Positions 50,190-58,097 of a DNA stretch of 64,000 bases are shown piece after piece. The DNA comes from Curtobacterium sp. SGAir0471 (GTDB lineage Bacteria; Actinomycetota; Actinomycetes; Actinomycetales; Microbacteriaceae): contig NZ_CP027869.1 in NCBI RefSeq assembly GCF_005490985.1, positions 2,852,001 to 2,916,000 on the forward strand, read 5' to 3'. The notes under the pieces were generated by a model, which made no database searches, was not told the origin of the DNA, and saw nothing but the letters and a program-made list of their open reading frames with translations. Each line of letters starts with the position of its first letter. Within the stretch, counting starts at the first letter, position 1. Made by a program: the position numbers and the translations under genes.

Positions 50190-51383
50190 GTGAGCACCTC
50201 GTCGACGAACGGATACCGCCGGCTGCGGTTCACCGAGAGCGACGGCACCGACTACGCGCGGATCTTCTCCGCCGAGTACAACGGCAGCGACCTCGGGACC
50301 GAGACCTACGTCACCGAGGGCACCCGCTACGAGTACACGATCGTCGGCGACGACGACGTCACCCTCCGCACGATGCGCGCCGAGGGCGGGCGTCGAGGCG
50401 GGGTGATCGGCCCGCGGAAGGACCACGTGGTGTTCTGGCTCACGAAGGGCCGGCTCGAGATGCACTTCGCGGACCGCACCAGGGTGATCGAGCCGGGGAG
50501 CCCCTACATCGCCTCGGCGTCCGAGGCCTACCGCTTCGAGTCGGCCGACACCGTCTACAACGGCCTGCACGTGTCGGACCCCTTCCTCCGGTCGGTCGGC
50601 GAGGAGCTCGGCTACCGCCTGCCCGAGGGACCGCTGCTGTTCGACCAGCAGGACGAGGCGATCGCGCGGCGCGAACCACTCCGTCGCCTGGTGCAGGACC
50701 TCGCACCCGCCCTGCTCGACGAGCGCGTGGTGGGGTCGATGCGCACCGCGCTGAACCGGCGGCTCGCCGTGGTCGTGCTGGACACCTTCCCGATCCGCAA
50801 CCGCGGCCAGGACGTGCCGGTCGCGAACCGTCTGCGCGACGCGATCCGGTACATCGAGGCGCACGCGCAGGACCGTCCGTCCGTGCCGGACATCGCCGCG
50901 GCGTGCGGACTGAGCCAGCGCGGGCTGCAGGACGTCTTCGCGAGGACGCTCGGCACCACGCCGAACCGCTTCATGCGCGACCACCGGCTCGACTGCGTCC
51001 GCCGCGAACTGCTCCGCGCGGTCGGTGACGAGGGCGTGACCCCCGTCGCGCGGCGGTGGGGCTTCACCAACCCCGGGCGCTTCGCCGCCGCCTACCGGGA
51101 GCGCTTCGGGGAGGACCCGGCTGCGACCCTGCGGGGATCACGCGCCGCGCGTCCCGAGTCCGGCCGGACGTCCTGGCGGGTCCGTCGCGCCGTCGCGCAC
51201 ATCGTCGAGCACGCCGGCAGCGACCTGACCGTCGACGACATCGCCGACGCGGCGGGGGTCCGACCGCGCCGGTTGCAGCAGCTCTTCCAGCAGGAGTGCG
51301 GGCTGTCGCCGATGGCGTACGTGCGCTCCGTGCGGGACGCTGCGTCGCGCAACACCGGGGCCGGTATCGGCGGCTCCGACTGA
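50190..51383 (+). CDS. AraC-family regulator with a second, partial HTH unit
   Basis: A 397-residue protein. The N-terminal half (about 1-215) resembles the AraC-binding-like domain (HVVFWLTKGRLEMHFADRTRVIEPG). A complete AraC HTH follows (about 220-320; VPDIAAACGLSQRGLQDVFARTLGTTPNRFMRDHRL, then WGFTNPGRFAAAYRERFGEDPAATL). Then VRRAVAHIVEHAGSDLTVDDIADAAGVRPRRLQQLFQQECGLSPMAYVRSVR (about 335-385) repeats the first helices of a second AraC domain that ends abruptly. GTG 50190 follows a CATGAT hexamer 6 bases upstream; longer in-frame extensions cross the palindromic repeat and are rejected. Confidence 0.85.
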   Translation: MSTSSTNGYRRLRFTESDGTDYARIFSAEYNGSDLGTETYVTEGTRYEYTIVGDDDVTLRTMRAEGGRRGGVIGPRKDHVVFWLTKGRLEMHFADRTRVIEPGSPYIASASEAYRFESADTVYNGLHVSDPFLRSVGEELGYRLPEGPLLFDQQDEAIARREPLRRLVQDLAPALLDERVVGSMRTALNRRLAVVVLDTFPIRNRGQDVPVANRLRDAIRYIEAHAQDRPSVPDIAAACGLSQRGLQDVFARTLGTTPNRFMRDHRLDCVRRELLRAVGDEGVTPVARRWGFTNPGRFAAAYRERFGEDPAATLRGSRAARPESGRTSWRVRRAVAHIVEHAGSDLTVDDIADAAGVRPRRLQQLFQQECGLSPMAYVRSVRDAASRNTGAGIGGSD

Positions 51384-51406
51384 CCGCTCCCCCTCGGGGT
51401 ACACGG

Positions 51407-51443
51407 AGAACCGCCGTTCTGGCGCTTTCCCTGGAAGAGCGCT
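51407..51443 (+). terminator. Two adjacent hairpins after the AraC-like gene
   Basis: AGAAC-CGCC-GTTCT (51407-51420) followed by a GCGCT...AGCGC stem (about 51423-51443). The remaining gap to the Asp23 gene at 51548 (104 bases) should hold that operon's promoter, which I cannot assign. Confidence 0.45.
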
Positions 51444-51547
51444 GAAACGCGGGACACGCGCGTGACGAAGGTCGGTGTCAGCCCGTCTCATCCGTGAACA
51501 GCAACCGCTGGGAACGAGTCCCGGCGGGCACTCGAAGGGAGCAACCA

Positions 51548-51997
51548 ATGGCTGACACCACCAACCTCACCTCTGCCGCCACCAGCTCGACCGGCAGCCA
51601 CGCGTCCGGCTCGGCCTCGGGCAAGACCACGATCGACGACACCGTCGTCTCGAAGGTCGCCGGCATCGCCGCCCGCGAGGTCAACGGCGTGCACTCGCTC
51701 GGCAACGGCGCCGCCCGTGCCATCGGCGCGATCCGCGACGCGATCGGCCAGCGCGACTACGGCCAGGGCGTCAAGGTCGAGGTCGGCGAGAAGCAGGTCG
51801 CCGCGGACGTGACCATCGTCGCCGAGTACCCCGTGTCGCTGCAGCAGGTCGCCGACGGTGTCCGTTCGTCGGTCGCCCGCGCCCTGCAGCAGATCGTCGG
51901 CATGGAGGTCGCCGAGGTCAACGTCACCGTCCAGGACGTCTACATCCCGGGCGACGACGACGACAACGACGACAAGAAGGAGTCCCGCGTTGAGTAA
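51548..51997 (+). CDS. Asp23/Gls24 family envelope stress protein
   Basis: A 149-residue Asp23-domain protein. A Ser/Thr/Ala-rich N-terminus precedes the domain (about 28-140): DDTVVSKVAGIAAREVNGVHSLGNGAARAIGA, KVEVGEKQVAADVTIVAEYPVSLQQVADGVR and VAEVNVTVQDVYIPGDDDD. Asp23 is membrane-recruited by AmaP in firmicutes. The ATG at 51548 has GAAGGGAG upstream. First gene of the AmaP/Asp23 cluster. Confidence 0.9.
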   Translation: MADTTNLTSAATSSTGSHASGSASGKTTIDDTVVSKVAGIAAREVNGVHSLGNGAARAIGAIRDAIGQRDYGQGVKVEVGEKQVAADVTIVAEYPVSLQQVADGVRSSVARALQQIVGMEVAEVNVTVQDVYIPGDDDDNDDKKESRVE

Positions 51998-52181
51998 CAC
52001 ACTCGTCGGCGCACTCATCGGCGCCATCCTCGCCGTCGTGGCACTGCAGTTCGGGTTCTGGGGCTTCGTCCTGGTGATCGTGTTCGGGCTGATCGGTGCC
52101 CTCGTGGCCGCGATCGCGACCGGGAAGATCGACCGCGGCGCCCTGACCGACGTGCTGACCGGACGCCGGAGCTCCCGGTGA
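51990..52181 (+). CDS. DUF2273-like small membrane protein
   Basis: A 63-residue protein with two hydrophobic helices (NTLVGALIGAILAVVALQFGFWGFVLVIVFGLIGALVAAIATG) and a basic tail, the usual small membrane partner in Asp23/AmaP clusters. The start is TTG at 51990, overlapping the Asp23 gene by 8 bases; AAGGAG lies 7 bases upstream and no other start codon fits. Confidence 0.8.
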   Translation: MSNTLVGALIGAILAVVALQFGFWGFVLVIVFGLIGALVAAIATGKIDRGALTDVLTGRRSSR

Positions 52182-52510
52182 GCGCCGGCCCGGGGAGCCT
52201 CCCGGTGAGCGCGGTCCCGGGCCGGGTCGAGATCACCGCCCGGGCGCTGACGGCGCTGGCCCGGGCCGTCGCAGCGGAGCGTCTCGGCGCTCCGGCGAAG
52301 CGGCTCCGGGTCGGGTTGGAGGACCACGACGGCGCGCTCGCGCTCGAGGTCACCGGCCCGATCGCCGCCGGCGGGGACATCGTCTCCGCCGCCACGACGG
52401 CCGCTGACACGATCCGCTCCCGCGTCGGGGACCTCTCCGGCCGACGGGTGGGTCGGACCCACATCGAACTGACCGGGATCGTGCGTGAGCACGAGGGCCG
52501 GGTCCGGTAG
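52178..52510 (+). CDS. Hypothetical Asp23-cluster protein
   Basis: A 110-residue protein, GTG start overlapping the previous stop by 4 bases. It reads like a shortened Asp23-type alpha/beta domain (VEITARALTALARAVAAERLG, RLRVGLEDHDGALALEVTGPI, HIELTGIV) but has no clear family match. Always in this setting it would be an accessory of the envelope-stress complex. Confidence 0.65.
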   Translation: MSAGPGSLPVSAVPGRVEITARALTALARAVAAERLGAPAKRLRVGLEDHDGALALEVTGPIAAGGDIVSAATTAADTIRSRVGDLSGRRVGRTHIELTGIVREHEGRVR

Positions 52511-52521
52511 GAGGGGCCATC

Positions 52522-53097
52522 ATGAGCATCGAACAGCTCGAGAAGCGGCTGCGTCGTCGCAGCGTCCACCGGTCCCGGTCCACCGCCCTCGCCGTCACCC
52601 TGATCATCGTCGTGGTGGTCGCGGCGTGGATCGGCACCGAAGCGGTCCTGAAGGCCATCGGGCAGGGCCCGCTGCTGGCGGACCCGCAGACCGTCGCCGA
52701 CACCGCCCTCAAGCCCGACGCGGCGTTCACGACCATCGCCGAGGTCATCGCCGCCGTCCTGGTGATCCTCGGCATCATCCTCATCGTGTTGGCGGTGAAG
52801 CCCGGCCGGCAGCCCCGGTCCGGGATCGACCGGGACCGCGGCGCGGTCGTGATCGACACTCGCATCCTGGCCTCCACCGCCGCGAACGCCGCCGCCCTGG
52901 CAGCAGGCGTCCCCGAGTCCAACACCACGGCGTCCGCACGCGGCCACCACACCGAGGTGCACGTGGTGCCCCTGTCCGGCATCCCCGTCGACCGCACTCA
53001 GGTCGAGCACGCCGTGCAGGAGCGGCTCGGCCGGCTCGGCGGCAAGCACGGCCGGTCCGTGAAGGTCACCGTGGAAGAGAAGGGAACCCTGGCATGA
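52522..53097 (+). CDS. DUF6286-type two-helix membrane protein
   Basis: A 191-residue protein. A basic N-terminus precedes TM1 (about 22-42) and TM2 (about 72-92, VIAAVLVILGIILIVLAV); the rest is a soluble domain of Asp23/AmaP-like pattern (GAVVIDTRILASTAANAAALAAGV ... VEHAVQERLGRLGG). GGAGG lies about 6 bases before the ATG. Typical member of actinobacterial AmaP clusters. Confidence 0.78.
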   Translation: MSIEQLEKRLRRRSVHRSRSTALAVTLIIVVVVAAWIGTEAVLKAIGQGPLLADPQTVADTALKPDAAFTTIAEVIAAVLVILGIILIVLAVKPGRQPRSGIDRDRGAVVIDTRILASTAANAAALAAGVPESNTTASARGHHTEVHVVPLSGIPVDRTQVEHAVQERLGRLGGKHGRSVKVTVEEKGTLA

Positions 53098-53657
53098 CCA
53101 CCACCAACCGCGGCTTCAACCGGGTCCTGCTGTTCCTGATCGGCCTGGTCAGCATCATCGTCGGCGTGATCATCGGCGCCGGCGTCCTGCAACCCGTCCG
53201 CGACGCCCTCCAGCAGTACGTGACCCTGCCGACGAAGGTCACCGTCCCCGACACCGCCCTGTGGATCATCGCCGCCGTCTGCGCGGTGGTCATCGTCCTG
53301 GCGGTGATCGTGGTGTTCACCCGCGGCGGCGGCGGCACCAGCGTCGCCGTCCGGGAACGCTCCGGCGACGACCAGGTCACCGTGAACGTCGCCCTCGTCC
53401 GGGACGTCATCGACCACGAACTCACCGGTGTCCACGACATCGTCGGATCGAAGGTCGACACGTACCTGGTCAAGAAGACCCGCGCGGCACGGATCAAGGT
53501 CCACGTCCGCCGCGGCGGGGACGCGGTCACCGTCCTCGACGCCGTCGAGAACGCCCTCACCACCCTCGACCGCACCCTCGGCCGGCAGATCCCGGTCCTG
53601 GTCCACCTCACCGGCGGCACCCGCACCGCACTGGCACGCACCACCCGCGTCCAGTAG
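53094..53657 (+). CDS. amaP: Alkaline shock response membrane anchor protein AmaP
   Basis: A 187-residue protein with two N-terminal helices (FNRVLLFLIGLVSIIVGVIIGA and ALWIIAAVCAVVIVLAVIVVF) joined by a short outside loop, then a cytoplasmic domain (VNVALVRDVIDHELTGVHDIVGSKVDTYLVKKTRAARIKVHVRRGG, split here only by family breaks). AmaP anchors Asp23 at the membrane in firmicutes. ATG 53094 overlaps the previous stop by 4 bases (ATGA). Confidence 0.85.
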   Translation: MTTTNRGFNRVLLFLIGLVSIIVGVIIGAGVLQPVRDALQQYVTLPTKVTVPDTALWIIAAVCAVVIVLAVIVVFTRGGGGTSVAVRERSGDDQVTVNVALVRDVIDHELTGVHDIVGSKVDTYLVKKTRAARIKVHVRRGGDAVTVLDAVENALTTLDRTLGRQIPVLVHLTGGTRTALARTTRVQ

Positions 53658-53787
53658 GCCGGACCCGGCACACGACGCCGGACACGAACGCACCACCAGC
53701 ACCACCGCAAGCGGGCCGGACGAGGCGACCAGTGCCTCCAGGCCGTCACCACCGGGCGACAGCCCACGAGCAAGAAGGGAACCCACC

Positions 53788-53961
53788 ATGGGACTCGACG
53801 ACAAGATCAAGAACGCTGCCCAGGACCTGACCGGCAAGGCCAAGGAGGCCTTCGGCAACGCGACGAACAACGACGAGAAGGTCGCGGAGGGCAAGAAGGA
53901 CCAGGCCGCTGCGAGCGCCAAGCAGACCGGCGAGGACGTCAAGGACGTCTTCGGGAAGTAG
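53788..53961 (+). CDS. CsbD-family stress protein
   Basis: A 57-residue, highly charged protein: GLDDKIKNAAQDLTGKAKEAFG and ATNNDEKVAEGKKDQ are the CsbD signature. CsbD proteins are general-stress induced with unknown activity. GAAGGGAAC lies 6 bases before the ATG. Separated from amaP by 130 bases and followed by a terminator-like hairpin. Confidence 0.9.
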   Translation: MGLDDKIKNAAQDLTGKAKEAFGNATNNDEKVAEGKKDQAAASAKQTGEDVKDVFGK

Positions 53962-53967
53962 CGGACC

Positions 53968-54001
53968 ACGGCCGTCGCCCCCCGACGGGGGCGACGGCCG
54001 T
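53968..54001 (+). terminator. Hairpin after the CsbD gene
   Basis: 14-base perfect arms (53968-53981 and 53988-54001), 6-base loop, 7 bases past the stop. Only a weak pyrimidine tail follows, and the next gene starts 21 bases later, so it may attenuate and not fully terminate. Confidence 0.65.
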
Positions 54002-54022
54002 CCTGTTCACGAGGAGGAAGCC

Positions 54023-55222
54023 ATGCAGCACGATCCGAACGCCCGGACGCAGATCACCGAGGTCGACCTGCCGTCCGAGCTGACCACCCCGCTCCCCGAG
54101 GATGCCGGGCCACTGGTGGTCGCCGCCCGCACCGCGGCGGAGACGGCGCTCGGCGTGCCGGGCGTCCACCACCTGGGCGGGCTCGTCGCCCGAGCCGCCG
54201 ACCGTGTGCGTTCGCAGCTCGGTCGCACCGCCGGCGCCCCCGGCGTCCAGGTCGACGACAGAGACGGCACGCTCGACGTGACCGTCTCCGTGGTCGTCAG
54301 CTACCCGCGCCCGGTGCTCGAGGTCGCCGACGAGGTCCGCCGTCAGGTGGCCGCGGCGGTGTCGCAGCTCGGCGCGGGACAGCCCACCACCGTCGACGTG
54401 CGCGTGCTCGACGTGCACGGTCCCTTCGACGACGAACCGACGCCGGTCGACAAGGCCCGCGAGGCCGTGGGTGACGCGGTCGACCGCACGAAGGAGGCCG
54501 TCTCCGGCGCCGCTGAGAACGTCCGCGACGGAGCCGCCGACGTCGCCGAGCGGGCGCGCGATGCCGCGCGCGACGCCGCCGACGCCACGCGGGAGGCCGC
54601 TGGCCGCGCACGGGACGCCGCCGGTGACGCCGTCGACCGCGCCCGGGAGACCGCCGCCGACCTCGGTGATCGGGCATCCGAGGCGGTCGACACCGCCCGC
54701 GAGGAGACCGCGGACGCCGTCGACGCGGCGCGGGAGAAGTCCGCCGACGCCGTCGACGCGGCGCGGGAGACCGCGTCCGACGCGGCTGAGCGTGCCGCGG
54801 AGAAGTCCTCGGACGCCGGCGACGCGGCGAGGGAAGCGGTGAGCGCAGCGAAGGACGCGGCGAAGGACGCCTCGCAGGAGATCCGTGACCGTGCATCCGG
54901 TGCCGCCGCGGCGGCGACGGACGCCGCAGCGGACGCCGGTGCCGCGGCCTCGGACGCGGCCGACGCTGCGGCGAGCGCGACGAAGGACGGCGCGACCTCC
55001 TCGGCGCACGGCGACACGTCCCACGCCGCTGGGACGTCCGACTCCGCCGACGCGTCCGACACCACCGACACGGACGAGCGCGTCGCCGAGGCGCTCGACG
55101 AGGCGGCCGACCGCATCGAGCACGCCGCCGACGTCGTCCGCGACGAGGCCGACGCCCGTCACGACGGCGCCGCCGAGCACCGCAGCGACGACGGCGAGGG
55201 TGACGGCGAGGCACGGCGATGA
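54023..55222 (+). CDS. Asp23-domain protein fused to a long LEA/apolipoprotein-like repeat region
   Basis: A 399-residue protein. Residues about 25-130 form an Asp23 domain (VVAARTAAETALGVPGVHHLGGLVARAADRVRSQLG; VTVSVVVSYPRPVLEVADEVRRQV). Residues about 140-380 are an Ala/Asp/Glu/Arg region with 11-residue periodicity (units such as DAVDAAREKSA, DAADATREAAG, DAVDRARETAA), predicted to form long amphipathic helices as in LEA or apolipoprotein proteins. The tail is acidic. GAGGAAG precedes the ATG. Its stop overlaps the next gene by 4 bases. The repeat region could coat membranes or act in desiccation stress; this is inference. Confidence 0.8.
   Translation: MQHDPNARTQITEVDLPSELTTPLPEDAGPLVVAARTAAETALGVPGVHHLGGLVARAADRVRSQLGRTAGAPGVQVDDRDGTLDVTVSVVVSYPRPVLEVADEVRRQVAAAVSQLGAGQPTTVDVRVLDVHGPFDDEPTPVDKAREAVGDAVDRTKEAVSGAAENVRDGAADVAERARDAARDAADATREAAGRARDAAGDAVDRARETAADLGDRASEAVDTAREETADAVDAAREKSADAVDAARETASDAAERAAEKSSDAGDAAREAVSAAKDAAKDASQEIRDRASGAAAAATDAAADAGAAASDAADAAASATKDGATSSAHGDTSHAAGTSDSADASDTTDTDERVAEALDEAADRIEHAADVVRDEADARHDGAAEHRSDDGEGDGEARR
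54713..54769 (+). repeat. 33-bp in-frame repeat within the Asp23-LEA-like gene
   Basis: A 24-base segment encoding DAVDAARE (54713-54736) recurs exactly at 54746-54769, a 33-bp (11-codon) period, showing recent expansion of the repeat region. Confidence 0.85.
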
Positions 55223-55635
55223 CCACCGCGTGGGCGGGACGGCGGGGCTCGACCGCTCGTCGTCCCCGTCCGCGCGGCGTCTGGATCACGTCGGGCATCG
55301 GCATCGTGCTGGTGCTCGCCGTGGCCGTCGGCGCCTACCTGCCGCTGGTCGGGTTCCTCGGCGGGATGACCGCAACCACCGCCGGACTCGTGCCGTTCCC
55401 GTTCATCCGGATCACCCTCGTCACCCTGCTCGGCGTGGTGGTCGTCCTCGCCCTGCTGCTCTGGGCGCTGACCCGGCGCCACACGGTCACGTCGGTCTTC
55501 GCGGTCGTCCTCGCCGTCCTGGTCAGCCTCGCGGTCACCGCCTACCCCGTCGTGACGATCGCCATCGCCTCGGCGGACCGTGCCGGTGACGTCTGGCCGA
55601 TCATCACCGAGCTCTGGCAGCGCTTCACCGGCTGA
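55219..55635 (+). CDS. Small polytopic membrane protein
   Basis: A 138-residue protein with a basic N-terminus and three to four hydrophobic helices (GVWITSGIGIVLVLAVAVGAYLPLVGFL, ITLVTLLGVVVVLALLLWAL, SVFAVVLAVLVSLAVTAYPVV). No family recognised. The ATG overlaps the Asp23-LEA-like stop by 4 bases, so it is translated together with it and may anchor that protein. Confidence 0.75.
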   Translation: MTTAWAGRRGSTARRPRPRGVWITSGIGIVLVLAVAVGAYLPLVGFLGGMTATTAGLVPFPFIRITLVTLLGVVVVLALLLWALTRRHTVTSVFAVVLAVLVSLAVTAYPVVTIAIASADRAGDVWPIITELWQRFTG

Positions 55636-55660
55636 CCGCGCCGCCCGGCACCACAGTCCC

Positions 55661-55695
55661 ACGACGGACCCGCGACCCGAACGCGGGTCCGTCGT
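55661..55695 (+). terminator. Terminator hairpin at the end of the Asp23 cluster
   Basis: 14-base perfect arms (55661-55674 and 55682-55695) with a 7-base loop, followed by a T/C-containing stretch. Placed 25 bases after the last cluster gene. Confidence 0.75.
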
Positions 55696-55827
55696 GTCGT
55701 CCCTGCGTCCTCGTGGTCCAGCGACGGTCGTCCGGCAGCACGCTCGACACGCCCGGTTGCACGAACGACGGGGTCGGTTCGTCAGGATCGGGCCTCGTCG
55801 GACATCCTCTTGGTGAAGGGGGTGACC

Positions 55828-56289
55828 GTGGACCGAGACGACGACCAGACGCTCGTGGAGCGGATGGCCCGGGGCGACCGCGCCGCACTCGCGACGGCGT
55901 TCGACCGCCACGCCGCCGTGCTCACGCGCGGCGCATGGGGACTCGCGGCGACACCGGACGCCGCGCGGTCGCTCGTGCAGGACGCCTTCCTGCAGCTCTG
56001 GGACCACGCGACCGACGTCCGACTCGCATCGGCGTCGCTCCTGCCGTGGCTGCTCGCCGCGTGCGCCGGGCGCGCGTCCGGTGCGCTGCCCGGCGATCCG
56101 CTCCGGTTCGTCCGCTCCGACCTGGCCGGCGCATCGAGCGACGACCGCGCGCTCTGCGAGCGGTGCGTCGTGGACGGCCGCTCCTACGCCCAGGCAGCCG
56201 ACGAGCTCGGACTCCTCCCGTCGGCCCCCGGCCGTTCGAGCCGTCCGGGCCGCGGACCGCGGAAGGCGGTGACGCGTGATGGACACTGA
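55828..56289 (+). CDS. Divergent ECF-type sigma factor-like protein
   Basis: A 153-residue protein. Residues about 5-65 match sigma-70 region 2 (ERMARGDRAALATAFDRHAAVLTRGAWGLA, VQDAFLQLWDHA). The region 4 part is reduced to CVVDGRSYAQAADELGL, with the tail rich in Arg/Pro/Gly where the recognition helix should be. It may therefore be a degenerate or non-canonical sigma factor. GTG 55828 is chosen because AAGGGGG lies 6 bases upstream; GTG codons at 55813 and 55822 are alternatives. The downstream gene overlaps and looks like its membrane partner. Confidence 0.65.
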   Translation: MDRDDDQTLVERMARGDRAALATAFDRHAAVLTRGAWGLAATPDAARSLVQDAFLQLWDHATDVRLASASLLPWLLAACAGRASGALPGDPLRFVRSDLAGASSDDRALCERCVVDGRSYAQAADELGLLPSAPGRSSRPGRGPRKAVTRDGH

Positions 56290-57100
56290 GCCGCCCCGGG
56301 GGGACGACCTCCAGCGCCTGCTCGTCACGATGAAGCAGGACGTCCTGGCACGCACCGTGCCCCGGCGCACGCCGCGTCGTCGACGGGTCGGGATCGCGAT
56401 CGGCGTCGTCGCCGCACTGCTGCTCGGCGCCGCCGGCGGCAGCGTCGCACTCGGGCTGATCCCCGGTCCGGACGCGCAGCCGACCGCACCGACGACCTCA
56501 CCGACCGCCGTTCCGACGCCGAGCCAGACGCCGGACCGCGCACCGGTCGTCGACAGCCCCCGCCCCACCCCGACGCCGAGCCCGACCTCCACCCGCCGAC
56601 CGTTCGCGCTCGACGACCCGGGGACGTGGACGATCTCCGGTACCGAGATCGGGCCGATCGCCGTCGAGGGTGACTACTCCGCCGAGACCGATGACCTCAC
56701 CGCCGCGTTCGTCCACGACCCTTCGTGCTCCGCCGTGTGGAAGCTCCGTGGGTCGAGCGTCCCGGCGCGGGAGCAGCCGACGCTGTTCATCGTGCGGGAC
56801 GACGCGGGCGGGATCTCCGGCGTGGACATCTCGGGATCGTCCTCCCGAGCCGCTCCGACGACCGTCGAGGGCCTCGGGCTCGGCAGCTCGCTCGACGAGC
56901 TCCGTGCGGCCTACCCGGACCTCCGGTACACCGTCTCCGGTGTGGACGACCCCGATCCCGCCGACGGGAACCCCTACGGTGTCTGGACCACGAGCATCAA
57001 CGGTGTCCACGTCAGCTTCTCCGTGACGTCGACCGAGCCCGTCAGGGACATCTGGGTGAGCGCGGACTCGGCGATCCCGCCGTACGAGTTCTGCGGGTGA
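56276..57100 (+). CDS. Putative membrane-anchored partner of the sigma-like factor
   Basis: A 274-residue protein. A short cytoplasmic N-terminus (DLQRLLVTMKQDVLARTVPRR) resembles the start of anti-sigma proteins but lacks a zinc motif. One membrane helix follows (about 40-63), then a Thr/Pro/Ser linker and an extracytoplasmic domain (about 110-274) with two Cys (SCSAVWKL, YEFCG) that could form a disulfide. GTG 56276 (GGAAGG 9 bases upstream) overlaps the sigma-like gene by 14 bases. Role as anti-sigma or sensor is inferred from position. Confidence 0.6.
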   Translation: MMDTEPPRGDDLQRLLVTMKQDVLARTVPRRTPRRRRVGIAIGVVAALLLGAAGGSVALGLIPGPDAQPTAPTTSPTAVPTPSQTPDRAPVVDSPRPTPTPSPTSTRRPFALDDPGTWTISGTEIGPIAVEGDYSAETDDLTAAFVHDPSCSAVWKLRGSSVPAREQPTLFIVRDDAGGISGVDISGSSSRAAPTTVEGLGLGSSLDELRAAYPDLRYTVSGVDDPDPADGNPYGVWTTSINGVHVSFSVTSTEPVRDIWVSADSAIPPYEFCG

Positions 57101-57116
57101 CGCGGTCGCGCGCCGG

Positions 57117-58097
57117 TCAGTGGGCGGCGCTCGACCCGCTCCGGAGTCGCCGGAGCCCCTCGTCGATCGAGACCGTCGGCGCCCAGTGCAGGTGGGCCCG
57201 TGTCCGCCGCTGGTCGAACCAGTGCGCCGTCGACAGCTGCTCCGCGAGGAACCGCGTCATCGGCGGCTCGTCCGCCCCGGGACGCACCCGCCATGCCGCC
57301 TCGACGACCGAGCCCGCCGCGCGGGCCAGCGCCGCGGGCACGTGCAGCCGCGGTGCCGGGACCCCGGACGCCGTGCAGATCCCCGCCAGGAGCTCCCCCA
57401 CCGGTCGGGGTTCGCCGTTCGTCACGACGTAGGCGTTGCCGTGCAGGGCGTCGTCGGCCGCGTGCTCGAGCGCGGCGACCATCGCCGACGCGGCGTTGTC
57501 GACGTAGAGGGTGTCGATGAGCGCTGCGCCCGAGTCGAGGAGCGGCAGCCGCCCGGCGCGTGCGCGGTCGACGATGCGGCCCACCAGCTGGGTGTCCCCC
57601 GGCCCCCACACCAGGTGCGGGCGGACGGCGACGACCGCGAAGCCCGGCGCGTCCGCCGCGAGCGCCAGCAGCTCGGCGGCTGCCTTCGTGCGCGCGTAGT
57701 GCCCGCGCGCAGCCGTCGGCTCGGCGGGGTCGGCGGCGGCGCCCGCCAGGGACGACCCGGTGTGCGCCACGGACGGCGACGACACGAAGACGAAGCGCCC
57801 GACACCGGTGGCGCGTGCGGCATCGAGCAGCGCGCTCGTCCCCGAGACGTTGACGCGGGCGAAGTCGGCCGGGTCACCGGCGAGCGACACCTTCGCGGCC
57901 AGGTGCACCACGGCCTCCACGCCGGCGACCGCGCGCGCGACCGCCGCGGTGTCGGTCATCGTGCCGAGGGCGTCCTCCACCCCGTCGACCCCGGACGGCC
58001 GGCGCTGGAAGGTCCTGACGTCGTGCCCGGCGTCGCGCACGGCGGCGGCGGTCGCCCGGCCGAGGAACCCGCTGGCCCCGGTGACGAGGACCCTCAC
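57117..58097 (-). CDS. oleD: NAD-dependent epimerase/reductase of olefin biosynthesis (OleD)
   Basis: A 326-residue extended SDR. Rossmann motif VLVTGASGFLGRATAAAV, active-site YARTK (YxxxK), VSSPSV strand, and VRPHLVWGPGDTQLV. In ole clusters OleD reduces the 2-alkyl-3-keto acid made by OleA to the beta-hydroxy acid using NADPH. GTG 58097 overlaps the oleBC stop by 4 bases; the gene is third in the oleA-oleBC-oleD operon. Confidence 0.92.
   Translation of the reverse strand: MRVLVTGASGFLGRATAAAVRDAGHDVRTFQRRPSGVDGVEDALGTMTDTAAVARAVAGVEAVVHLAAKVSLAGDPADFARVNVSGTSALLDAARATGVGRFVFVSSPSVAHTGSSLAGAAADPAEPTAARGHYARTKAAAELLALAADAPGFAVVAVRPHLVWGPGDTQLVGRIVDRARAGRLPLLDSGAALIDTLYVDNAASAMVAALEHAADDALHGNAYVVTNGEPRPVGELLAGICTASGVPAPRLHVPAALARAAGSVVEAAWRVRPGADEPPMTRFLAEQLSTAHWFDQRRTRAHLHWAPTVSIDEGLRRLRSGSSAAH

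Noticed and set aside
52485..53093. Extended frame upstream of amaP (390-codon version)
   Set aside because: The extra sequence is a shadow of the DUF6286-type gene; AmaP begins with its first helix at 53094.
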